Shown here in pieces: positions 1-5,346 of a stretch of DNA of 5,346 nucleotides (its first letter is position 1; each line of letters opens with the position of its first letter). The position numbers were made by a program, and so were the translations under genes. The notes beneath the pieces are model-generated. The model worked only from the letters and a program-made list of their open reading frames with translations, had not been told where the DNA came from and searched no databases. This DNA is from Deferribacteres bacterium (GTDB lineage Bacteria; Nitrospirota; Thermodesulfovibrionia; UBA6902). The stretch spans positions 1 through 5,346 of the forward strand of contig JAADFS010000125.1 of the NCBI GenBank assembly GCA_013152795.1. Reading direction: 5' to 3'.

Positions 1-835
1 TCTCACGCAGGTATTCCGCATAGGGTTCACTGCCTTCCACCTCTTCAACAAGCCCCTTTCCGACATGGAGCGTAACCGGCTCTTCAAGCCTTCTTGTAGG
101 CGCCCATTCAAGCACGAGCCTGCCCTCTGCCGAGCCCTCCAGGGGTGCGAAATAAACCTCTCCTGCGGGCAGGTTGCCGAATGAGCCGGGAGCCGTCAGT
201 ATCCCTGTATCGCATCTGGCCTTTCTGCCGCCCCGGCGGAGTGTTATCGATGTGCCGTTGGGGGTCTTCATCTGCAGTTTCTCATATTTATTCACGATTT
301 CCGCCGTTCTATGCGTCATTTCCATCATTTCATTCCAGTCCACCCTCATCGGACCTGCAAGCATCCTTTCGTCAAACAGGGGCATGCTTGCGTATCTGGT
401 TCCGCATATCCCTGTCAGGAGGTCCCTGAATCTCGTGTGGCTTGTGGAGAAATATGAGATGGCGATCACAACGTCTGCTGCCTCTTCTTTGTATCTGCCG
501 ACTATATGCCCGGCATCTTTTATTTTTTCCCCTGTTATGGTCTTGGACATGATGGGGTCGAGTAATCCGGACTCCTTTAACCCTGTATATGCATTTTCAC
601 CGAATGCCTCTGCCCAGACATGCGCCGGGGGCTCTGCGCCGTGACATCCGGCAGGGCTGTATCTGATATATGAGACCAAGGGGGTGAACCTCCTTCCCCT
701 TTCAGCGATGAGCCGTCCGGTCTCTGTTATCTCTTCGTTGAACTCATCTGTGATGACGAGCACCCTCTCTCCTGCCCTGACGGCAAGATTGATTTTGAAT
801 ATATTGTCTACGGTACTGTTCAGTTGATCTTTCAT
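1..835 (-). CDS. Aminopeptidase M29/AmpS-like protein, C-terminus cut by window edge
   Basis: I translated the reverse strand from the ATG at 835-833; the frame stays open for 278 codons to the left edge. The protein starts MKDQLNSTVDNIFKINLAV and continues with RAGERVLVITDE (20-31), the usual N-terminal Rossmann-like strand of the aminopeptidase T / NicX-like group. Further along are SYFSTSHTRFRD (127-138), then YASMPLFDERML (148-159), then FGNLPAGEVYFAPLEGSAEG (219-238). The last block matches the M29 signature N-P-x-GEV-P-E-G, whose glutamate (E226 here) is the first metal ligand of the family. The remaining ligands (a second Glu, His and Asp residues) would lie beyond the window. Family members are usually about 370-410 residues, so roughly 100 are missing. 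The expected role is a cytoplasmic metal-dependent exopeptidase, but relatives include the dioxygenase NicX, so the substrate is uncertain. The start is bounded by an in-frame stop at 865-863; the only alternative is a TTG at 853-851. Neither start has a good ribosome binding site. The gene is divergent from serC. Confidence 0.82.
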   Translation of the reverse strand, partial: MKDQLNSTVDNIFKINLAVRAGERVLVITDEFNEEITETGRLIAERGRRFTPLVSYIRYSPAGCHGAEPPAHVWAEAFGENAYTGLKESGLLDPIMSKTITGEKIKDAGHIVGRYKEEAADVVIAISYFSTSHTRFRDLLTGICGTRYASMPLFDERMLAGPMRVDWNEMMEMTHRTAEIVNKYEKLQMKTPNGTSITLRRGGRKARCDTGILTAPGSFGNLPAGEVYFAPLEGSAEGRLVLEWAPTRRLEEPVTLHVGKGLVEEVEGSEPYAEYLRE

Positions 836-853
836 GGAGGTGTTTTCAAACAA

Positions 854-865
854 TGAACCGGTTCA
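854..865. promoter_or_regulatory. Perfect 12-base palindrome TGAACCGGTTCA, operator candidate
   Basis: TGAACCGGTTCA reads identically on both strands. It lies 18 bases upstream of the minus-strand ATG (835) and begins where transcription would start if the TATAAT at 877-872 is the -10 element. A site at +1 to +12 is a classic position for a repressor operator. The regulator is unknown, and no transcription factor gene is in the window. The alternative is chance. Confidence 0.4.
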
Positions 866-866
866 C

Positions 867-903
867 TTTTTATTATATATTTTTTAATTAAAATAATTTA
901 ATA
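867..903. other. 37-base pure A/T tract
   Basis: Every base from 867 to 903 is A or T, with T-runs and A-runs, in a window whose genes are moderately GC-rich. Such a tract could be an UP-element-like promoter segment, a curved or easily melted DNA stretch, or a binding site for a nucleoid protein. It contains the candidate -10 box of the minus-strand gene. Confidence 0.8.
872..900 (-). promoter_or_regulatory. Candidate promoter of the peptidase-like gene
   Basis: On the minus strand a perfect TATAAT lies at 877-872, with a predicted start near 865 and a leader of about 30 bases to the ATG at 835. The -35 position 17 bases upstream (900-895, TAAATT) is a poor match to TTGACA. The whole area is A/T only, so a TATAAT match is cheap and the call is tentative. 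Confidence 0.4.
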
Positions 904-995
904 GGAGAAATAAGCCCGTTGAAAGTGTTGGCTGTGTACGGAACACAAAGGGAAATAAGGAGAAACCCGTGGTTAATAATTTGTTGAAAACACGG

Positions 996-1065
996 CGGCA
1001 TGCTTGACAAATCATATGTGAAATGATAGGCTTCAAAGTTGGTAAGTTTACTGTTCAGCATGCCG
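996..1065. repeat. Nine-base inverted repeat bracketing a promoter-like sequence
   Basis: CGGCATGCT (996-1004) and AGCATGCCG (1057-1065) are perfect reverse complements separated by 52 bases. The spacer holds most of a promoter-like sequence (TTGACA at 1004-1009, TG plus TAGGCT at 1024-1032). The arms could be a pair of operator half-sites or the base of a long stem; the spacer shows no strong internal pairing that I could find by eye. Confidence 0.5.
1004..1032 (+). promoter_or_regulatory. Possible distal promoter toward serC
   Basis: A perfect -35 hexamer TTGACA at 1004-1009 is followed after 17 bases by TAGGCT (1027-1032), which matches only half of TATAAT but carries an extended TG at 1024-1025. 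If active, it would start near 1039 and give serC a leader of about 330 bases that includes the 1072-1137 inverted repeat and the 1181-1209 hairpin. The weak -10 keeps confidence low. Confidence 0.3.
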
Positions 1066-1071
1066 GATATT

Positions 1072-1137
1072 ATCAGAGATACCTGTTGATAACCACCATT
1101 GAGAACGCCGGAATGTATTGCCTGTCGTGTCTCTGAT
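1072..1137. repeat. Eight-base inverted repeat with 50-base spacer
   Basis: ATCAGAGA (1072-1079) and TCTCTGAT (1130-1137) are perfect reverse complements, separated by 50 bases. This spacing nearly equals that of the neighbouring 996-1065 inverted repeat (52 bases). In RNA form it could close a large stem-loop. I see no family resemblance to a known structured RNA. Confidence 0.45.
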
Positions 1138-1180
1138 CGGTATTGAGGATATGTTGAAAACCTGTGTGCGGATGCATGCT

Positions 1181-1209
1181 CGCGGGCCTTTTTGCGCTGA
1201 TGGCCCGTG
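1181..1209. other. GC-rich hairpin, not a standard terminator
   Basis: CGCGGGCC (1181-1188) pairs with GGCCCGTG (1202-1209) over eight base pairs including one G-U, with a 13-base loop that starts with five T. The stem is stable enough to form in RNA. No U-run follows it on either strand, so it does not look like an intrinsic terminator. It may be a structured part of a leader RNA if the distal promoter is used. Confidence 0.5.
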
Positions 1210-1223
1210 AAAATTGTCCACTA

Positions 1224-1251
1224 TTGATTCACAAGGTTTATACAGTATATT
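1224..1251 (+). promoter_or_regulatory. Candidate proximal promoter of the serC-serA-purA operon
   Basis: TTGATT (1224-1229) and TATATT (1246-1251) are separated by 16 bases, and each matches the sigma-70 consensus at four or five of six positions. The start would fall near 1258, giving a leader of about 115 bases. The perfect palindrome TATAC-A-GTATA (1239-1249) overlaps the -10 box and could be a regulator site. This is the best plus-strand promoter candidate close to serC, but it is not a strong one. Confidence 0.45.
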
Positions 1252-1262
1252 CTTTACAGAAA

Positions 1263-1297
1263 AGGGTGCAGGGTGCAGTTGTCAGGGTACAGGATGG
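1263..1297 (+). repeat. Degenerate 7-base tandem repeat in the serC leader
   Basis: Five units in exact 7-base phase can be read: AGGGTGC, AGGGTGC, AGTTGTC, AGGGTAC, AGGATGG. The first two are identical and the rest carry substitutions but no indels. Because 7 is not a multiple of 3, the repeat is unlikely to be coding. It lies just downstream of the predicted transcription start, inside the untranslated leader. Confidence 0.65.
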
Positions 1298-1372
1298 AGT
1301 TTTATGTTTTTTTGCATCTTCTGAAACAGCAGTATTTTTATGCACTTGTAAGGTAAAGAAAGGTTAAAGAAA

Positions 1373-2455
1373 ATGCCGCGAATATTCAATTTCAGTGCAG
1401 GCCCTGCCATGCTTCCGCGGGAGGTGATGGAGCGGGCGGCTGCGGAGATGACGGACTGGCACGGCAAGGGTATTTCCGTGATGGAAATGAGCCACAGGAG
1501 CAGGGAATTTATTTCCATTGCCGAGAAGGCCGAGGCGGATATCAGGGAACTCATGTCCATACCTGACAACTACCGGGTACTGTTTCTCCAGGGCGGGGCA
1601 TCGAGCCAGTTTGCAATGGTGCCGCTCAACCTGCTCAGGGGCAGGGGCACTGCGGATTATATCAACACCGGCATGTGGTCCAAAAAGGCCATAGCCGAGG
1701 CCCGGCGTTTCTGCGAGGTGAATGTGGCGGCCTCGGGTGAGGCGGGCGGATTCACCAGCATTCCACCGAGGTCGGAATGGTCGTTGAATCCGGATGCAGC
1801 TTATGTGCATTACACGCCGAATGAGACAATCGGAGGCGTGGAGTTTTTTGATATCCCTGATGTGGGTGATGTTCCGCTGGTTGCGGACATGTCATCGACC
1901 ATTCTCTCCCGCCCGGTTGATGTGTCGAGATACGGGGTTATATATGCCGGTGCGCAGAAGAATATAGGCCCTGCCGGGCTGACAGTCGTAATTGTCAGGG
2001 ATGACCTGATAGGTGGAGAGGCCCCGGGTACACCCACCATGTTCAGCTATGCGACCCATTCAAAGGCAGGCTCCATGTACAACACCCCTCCTACATACAG
2101 TTGGTACATGGCCGGTCTTGTATTTGAGTGGATAAAGGAAAAAGGCGGCCTTCAGGCAATGGCGGAGATAAACAGGCGTAAATCAGAGAAGCTATATAAG
2201 GCCATTGATGAGTCGGATTTCTATCACAACCCTGTTGACCCTGCGTGCCGCTCGTGGATGAATGTGCCGTTTACCCTGTCAGACCCCTCTCTTGACGGCA
2301 GGTTCCTCGAACAGGCTGAAAAGGCGGGACTTATAACCCTCAAGGGCCACAGGTCTGTCGGCGGCATGCGCGCCAGCATATACAATGCCATGCCGGAAGA
2401 GGGTGTTGATGCACTGATTGAATTCATGAAAGACTTTGAAAAGAAAAACACGTAA
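1373..2455 (+). CDS. serC: Phosphoserine aminotransferase
   Basis: This 360-residue protein has the full length of SerC, a class-V PLP enzyme that converts 3-phosphohydroxypyruvate and glutamate to phosphoserine and 2-oxoglutarate in the cytoplasm. It opens with FNFSAGPAMLP (5-15). It carries HRSREF (41-46, substrate-binding arginine), GGASSQF (74-80, cofactor phosphate loop) and W102 (ring stacking). D172 in ADMSS faces the pyridine nitrogen. The Schiff-base lysine is K196 in AGAQKNIGPAG, and NTPP (237-240) contacts the phosphate across the dimer. GHRSVGGMRAS (325-335) closes the active site. Positions agree within about two residues with E. coli SerC from memory. The ATG at 1373 is supported by the conserved N-terminus; its ribosome binding site is weak (GAAAGG at 1358-1363, nine bases away). 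It is the first gene of the operon. In some bacteria the same enzyme also serves pyridoxal phosphate synthesis, which cannot be judged here. Confidence 0.98.
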   Translation: MPRIFNFSAGPAMLPREVMERAAAEMTDWHGKGISVMEMSHRSREFISIAEKAEADIRELMSIPDNYRVLFLQGGASSQFAMVPLNLLRGRGTADYINTGMWSKKAIAEARRFCEVNVAASGEAGGFTSIPPRSEWSLNPDAAYVHYTPNETIGGVEFFDIPDVGDVPLVADMSSTILSRPVDVSRYGVIYAGAQKNIGPAGLTVVIVRDDLIGGEAPGTPTMFSYATHSKAGSMYNTPPTYSWYMAGLVFEWIKEKGGLQAMAEINRRKSEKLYKAIDESDFYHNPVDPACRSWMNVPFTLSDPSLDGRFLEQAEKAGLITLKGHRSVGGMRASIYNAMPEEGVDALIEFMKDFEKKNT

Positions 2456-2469
2456 AAGGGGAATCCCGT

Positions 2470-4053
2470 ATGAGAGTTCTTGTAAGCGACAACATATCTC
2501 CAAAGGGCATAAAGATACTTGAAAAGGCAGGTCTTAAGGTTGATGTAAAGACCGGACTTTCTCCCGCAGAGCTCAAGAAGGAGATCGGCAAATACGACGC
2601 CCTTGTTATAAGAAGCGCCACAAAGGTAACGGCTGAGATAATCGGCTTGGCCAAAAAGCTCAAGGTAATCGGAAGGGCCGGTTCAGGCCTTGACAACGTT
2701 GACAAGATCGCCGCTTCAAAACACGGCATAGTCGTCATGAACACGCCGGGAGGCAATACAGTAACCACGGCAGAGCATACCGTGGCGCTGATGCTGTCCA
2801 TGTCGAGGCTCATCCCACAGGCGACCGCCTCGTTGAAGCAGGGTAAATGGGAAAAGAAGAAATTCATGGGCGTGGAGCTTTACAACAAGACACTCGGGAT
2901 AATAGGCCTCGGCAACATCGGTACCCATGTGGCGAAGATGGCCATGGGCATGGGAATGAACGTAATAACATACGACCCGTATCTGAGTGAGGAAAAGGCA
3001 AAGACCCTTGGGGTGACCGTCGTGGACCTGAAGTCGCTGTTCAAAAAGTCCGACTTTATCTCATGCCATGTCCCGCTTACAAAGGAGACGAGGAACCTTA
3101 TAAACGACGACAGCATAGCAATGATGAAAAAGGGCGTAAGGATAATAAACGCCGCAAGGGGCGGCATCGTTGATGAGGACGCCCTCTACAGGGCCCTTAA
3201 GTCAGGCAGGGTTGCAGCAGCAGCGCTGGATGTATTTGAAAAAGAGCCGCCGGGGCACTCTCCGCTGTTTGAGCTTGATAATTTTATCTGCACTCCGCAT
3301 CTCGGCGCATCCACCGCTGATGCCCAGGAAAACGTTGCGGTCGCGGTTGCAAGCCAGATAGTGGACTACCTGCTGTACGGCACCATTAGGAATGCGGTCA
3401 ATTTCCCGTCCGTATCAGCGGACGTCCTTCCGGTGATTCAGCCGTACATAAACCTCGCGGAGAGGCTGGGGGGGTTCATATCCCAGAACTTTGAAGGGGG
3501 CATAGAGGAGATAAACATTGAATACAGGGGCAGGATTGCGGAGCTCAACCACGAACCCGTAACCATGGCGGTGCTGAAGGGCATTCTGACACCCATACTT
3601 GAAGAGACGGTGAATTTCATAAACGCGCCGTTGATTGCAAAGGAAAGAGGCATTCAGGTCAGGGAAACAACCACGAATGACGCAGGTGACTACCACAGCA
3701 TGCTGGTGATCAGGATAAGATCAGGCAAAAAGGAGAGCACGGTCTCCGGGATTCTTCACGGCAAGAAAGAGCCGCGCATAATAGCCGTGGATAATTTTAC
3801 GGTGGAGATCATACCTCAGGGCGAGATGCTCGTACTGTCCAACAACGACAAACCGGGAGTCATCGGCGACATAGGCAACCTGCTCGGCAGGAACAATATC
3901 AACATAGCCAGGATGCATTTCGGCAGGGAAAAACGGGGAGGCAAGGCCATTTCGGTTGTAAGCGTGGATACACCCGTGTCAAAAGATATCCTTTCAAAGA
4001 TCAGGAAACTGCCCAATGTCCTCTCTGTAAAACAGATACATCTGCCTGTCTGA
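2470..4053 (+). CDS. serA: D-3-phosphoglycerate dehydrogenase, long form with ACT domain
   Basis: This 527-residue enzyme catalyses the first step of serine synthesis, NAD-dependent oxidation of 3-phosphoglycerate. Domains in order are a split substrate-binding domain (about 1-100 and 290-316), a Rossmann NAD domain, an intervening/allosteric substrate-binding (ASB) domain (about 318-440), and a C-terminal ACT domain (about 453-527, starting at MLVLSNNDKPGVIGDIGNLL). The dinucleotide loop is GLGNIG (146-151), with D169 placed to bind the ribose. The catalytic set is complete: R230 in NAARGG, E259 in VFEKEP and H277 in TPHLGAST. GRAGSGLDNVD (68-78) is the usual substrate loop. Length and order match the long type found in Bacillus and Mycobacterium rather than the shorter E. 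coli type. The ACT domain suggests feedback by serine, which is inference. The start is well placed: AAGGGGA (2456-2462) lies seven bases before the ATG, and only 14 bases separate it from serC, so co-translation or at least co-transcription is likely. Confidence 0.98.
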   Translation: MRVLVSDNISPKGIKILEKAGLKVDVKTGLSPAELKKEIGKYDALVIRSATKVTAEIIGLAKKLKVIGRAGSGLDNVDKIAASKHGIVVMNTPGGNTVTTAEHTVALMLSMSRLIPQATASLKQGKWEKKKFMGVELYNKTLGIIGLGNIGTHVAKMAMGMGMNVITYDPYLSEEKAKTLGVTVVDLKSLFKKSDFISCHVPLTKETRNLINDDSIAMMKKGVRIINAARGGIVDEDALYRALKSGRVAAAALDVFEKEPPGHSPLFELDNFICTPHLGASTADAQENVAVAVASQIVDYLLYGTIRNAVNFPSVSADVLPVIQPYINLAERLGGFISQNFEGGIEEINIEYRGRIAELNHEPVTMAVLKGILTPILEETVNFINAPLIAKERGIQVRETTTNDAGDYHSMLVIRIRSGKKESTVSGILHGKKEPRIIAVDNFTVEIIPQGEMLVLSNNDKPGVIGDIGNLLGRNNINIARMHFGREKRGGKAISVVSVDTPVSKDILSKIRKLPNVLSVKQIHLPV

Positions 4054-4070
4054 AAAATGAGGAGTAAATT

Positions 4071-5346
4071 ATGACCAATATAGTTGTTGTCGGCGCCCAG
4101 TGGGGTGACGAAGGAAAAGGAAAGATCGTCGATCTTCTGACGGAAAGCGCTGATGTCGTTGCAAGATACCAGGGAGGGCACAATGCAGGGCATACAGTGA
4201 TGATAAAGGACAAAAAATTCATCCTCCACATCATCCCCTCCGGCATACTGCACAGGGGAAAGACCTGCATCATAGGCAACGGGGTCGTCATTGACCCGGG
4301 TGCCATGATAGAAGAGATAGAGGGCCTGAGGGGCAGGAAGATAAGGGTGGGGAGAAACCTGTTTGTCAGCGGCCGCGCCCATGTAATAATGCCCTACCAC
4401 ACCCTCCTTGACGGCAGGCACGAACAGGCAAAAGGCTCGAAAAAGATAGGCACCACAGGCAGGGGCATAGGCCCCGCATATGTGGACAAGATGTCGAGGT
4501 CCGGCATCAGGATGATAGACATGCTGGACGGCAAGGGTTTCAGGGCCAAATTGCGGACGAACCTTGCGGATATAAACGCCTTGCTGGAGAGGAGGCACAG
4601 GATCGGAAAGGTCGGCATGGAGAGAATATATTCCGAATACATGAAACACGCCGAATACCTCTCTCCTTTCATCACCGACACGGTCGTGCTTACAAACAGG
4701 CTTATGGAACGCGGCAGTAAAATGCTGTTTGAGGGGGCCCAGGGCACGCTGCTCGATATCGATCACGGCACATACCCGTATGTAACGTCATCCAATCCCT
4801 CTGCCGGGGGTGTTTGTGCGGGCCTGGGGATCAGCCCCCTGAAGATAAACGGGATCCTCGGAATTGTAAAGGCATATACCACCCGTGTCGGAGGCGGCCC
4901 GTTTCCCACAGAGCTGAAGGGCAGGCTCGGCAAGTACCTCCGTTCAAAAGGCGGCGAGTACGGCGCCACTACGGGCAGGGCGAGGAGGTGCGGCTGGCTT
5001 GACATGGTGAGCCTGAGGCACACGACCATGATAAACGGATTTACGGGTATTGCCCTGACAAAGCTTGATGTGCTTGACGAGCTTGACAAGATCAGGGTAT
5101 GTGTCGCCTACAAGTACAGGAACCCCGCCGGCAGCGGCAGGGGGCGGGCACGCACACTCCTAGAATTTCCCCAGCAGGCCGATGTGCTTGCAGGGTGCGA
5201 GCCCGTATATGAAGAGCTTGACGGCTGGAAGAAAAATACAAAGGGAGTGACGAGGCTGAGAGACCTTCCGAAACAGGCAAGGGCCTACATCGACTACATC
5301 AGCGAATCCCTGAACGTAAAGATAGACATTATCTCCACCGGAGAGA
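4071..5346 (+). CDS. purA: Adenylosuccinate synthetase, extreme C-terminus cut by window edge
   Basis: The frame opens at 4071, six bases after TGAGGAG (4058-4064), and runs 425 codons to the window edge at IISTGE; about ten residues seem to be missing. PurA joins aspartate to IMP using GTP, the first committed step to AMP. The catalytic residues D13 in WGDEGKGK and H41 in GGHNAGHT are present. So are T129 in IGTTGRGIGP, Q224 in EGAQG, R303 and R305 in TGRARR, and K331 and D333 in TKLDVLD. These numbers coincide with the E. coli enzyme as I remember it, so there are no net insertions up to residue 336. After that, a Gly/Arg-rich stretch (about 350-361) makes one loop longer than usual before EFP (365-367). 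It follows serA by 17 bases and is probably the third operon gene. The ribosome binding site is the best in the operon. Confidence 0.98.
   Translation, partial: MTNIVVVGAQWGDEGKGKIVDLLTESADVVARYQGGHNAGHTVMIKDKKFILHIIPSGILHRGKTCIIGNGVVIDPGAMIEEIEGLRGRKIRVGRNLFVSGRAHVIMPYHTLLDGRHEQAKGSKKIGTTGRGIGPAYVDKMSRSGIRMIDMLDGKGFRAKLRTNLADINALLERRHRIGKVGMERIYSEYMKHAEYLSPFITDTVVLTNRLMERGSKMLFEGAQGTLLDIDHGTYPYVTSSNPSAGGVCAGLGISPLKINGILGIVKAYTTRVGGGPFPTELKGRLGKYLRSKGGEYGATTGRARRCGWLDMVSLRHTTMINGFTGIALTKLDVLDELDKIRVCVAYKYRNPAGSGRGRARTLLEFPQQADVLAGCEPVYEELDGWKKNTKGVTRLRDLPKQARAYIDYISESLNVKIDIISTGE

Larger units (their letters stand above)
982..1161. repeat. Direct repeat TGTTGAAAAC, two copies, each followed by GCATGCT
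   Basis: TGTTGAAAAC occurs exactly at 982-991 and 1152-1161. Each copy is followed on the same strand by GCATGCT (998-1004 and 1174-1180) after 6 and 12 bases, with a CGG in each gap. The paired words suggest a diverged duplicated module of about 170-base period, or two binding sites for the same proteins. Between and outside the two words, similarity is low. Confidence 0.5.
836..1372. other. Long structured intergenic region between divergent genes
   Basis: About 537 bases separate the start of the minus-strand peptidase gene from serC. No reading frame in it looks like a conserved protein. It begins with an A/T-only tract (867-903), and the middle (980-1210) is rich in inverted and repeated words. 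It ends with a candidate serC promoter and a degenerate heptamer repeat. I do not recognise a known riboswitch, T-box or tRNA in it. The length is more than two ordinary promoters need, so it may hold a regulatory RNA, an origin-like element or the remains of lost sequence. Confidence 0.7.

Noticed and set aside
174..644. Plus-strand open frame of 156 codons opposite the peptidase-like gene
   Set aside because: The opposite strand encodes a continuous protein with M29-type motifs through the same bases; the plus-strand product has low-complexity Ser/Pro composition and no ribosome binding site.
1023..1136. 37-codon plus-strand frame in the intergenic region
   Set aside because: No ribosome binding site precedes the ATG, and it lies across the inverted repeats; it is short enough to be chance.
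1181..1209. Intrinsic terminator call for the GC hairpin
   Set aside because: The T-run is in the loop rather than after the stem, and neither strand has a U-tract downstream of the stem.
1164..1367. GTG-started 67-codon frame just before serC
   Set aside because: It runs through the hairpin, the promoter candidate and the heptamer repeat, has no good ribosome binding site, and its product resembles nothing I know.
1252..1372. Serine-responsive riboswitch or T-box in the serC leader
   Set aside because: I could not find a T-box motif, a specifier stem or a terminator/antiterminator pair, and the leader is short if the proximal promoter is used.
836..1372. CRISPR array or insertion-sequence remnant
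   Set aside because: The repeats are short, few and irregularly spaced, and there are no terminal inverted repeats with a target duplication or transposase fragments.
3816..4766. Long minus-strand open frame of 316 codons across the serA-purA junction
   Set aside because: It is antisense to the end of serA and most of purA, both of which show full conserved motifs in their own frames. Its translation shows no recognisable domain and is best explained as a codon-bias shadow.

Overview
This is a chromosomal housekeeping window. It holds a partial peptidase-like gene on the minus strand, a long intergenic region of about 537 bases, and a tight plus-strand operon serC-serA-purA that runs off the right edge. 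The closest matches by eye are anaerobic, moderately GC-rich bacteria of the Nitrospirota / Thermodesulfovibrionia or deltaproteobacterial type. That guess rests on heavy use of AGG for arginine and ATA for isoleucine, the long-form SerA, and serC-serA lying next to purA. It is a low-confidence inference, because no rRNA or other marker gene is present.

Layout. Positions 1-835 (minus) encode the N-terminal 278 residues of a protein that looks like the aminopeptidase M29 / AmpS (COG2309) family; its C-terminus lies left of the window. Positions 836-1372 are non-coding as far as I can tell, but unusually structured. They contain a 37-base pure A/T tract, a perfect 12-base palindrome at the predicted start of the minus-strand transcript, two long-spaced inverted repeats, a repeated TGTTGAAAAC word, three GCATGC words, several DnaA-box-like nonamers, a GC hairpin, a candidate serC promoter and a degenerate 7-base tandem repeat. 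From 1373 onward the operon is serC (phosphoserine aminotransferase), serA (long-form 3-phosphoglycerate dehydrogenase with a C-terminal ACT domain) and purA (adenylosuccinate synthetase, missing only its last few residues). The gaps are 14 and 17 bases, each with a recognisable ribosome binding site.

How the genes work together. SerA oxidises 3-phosphoglycerate to 3-phosphohydroxypyruvate, and SerC transaminates that to phosphoserine. The phosphatase SerB is not in this window. PurA commits IMP to AMP synthesis using aspartate and GTP. A link between serine/one-carbon supply and purine synthesis is metabolically sensible but is inference from gene order.

I see no mobile element, CRISPR array, tRNA, rRNA, phage gene, defence system or clearly new system. 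The least explained part is the intergenic region between the two divergent units. Its signals are individually weak and are reported as candidates only.
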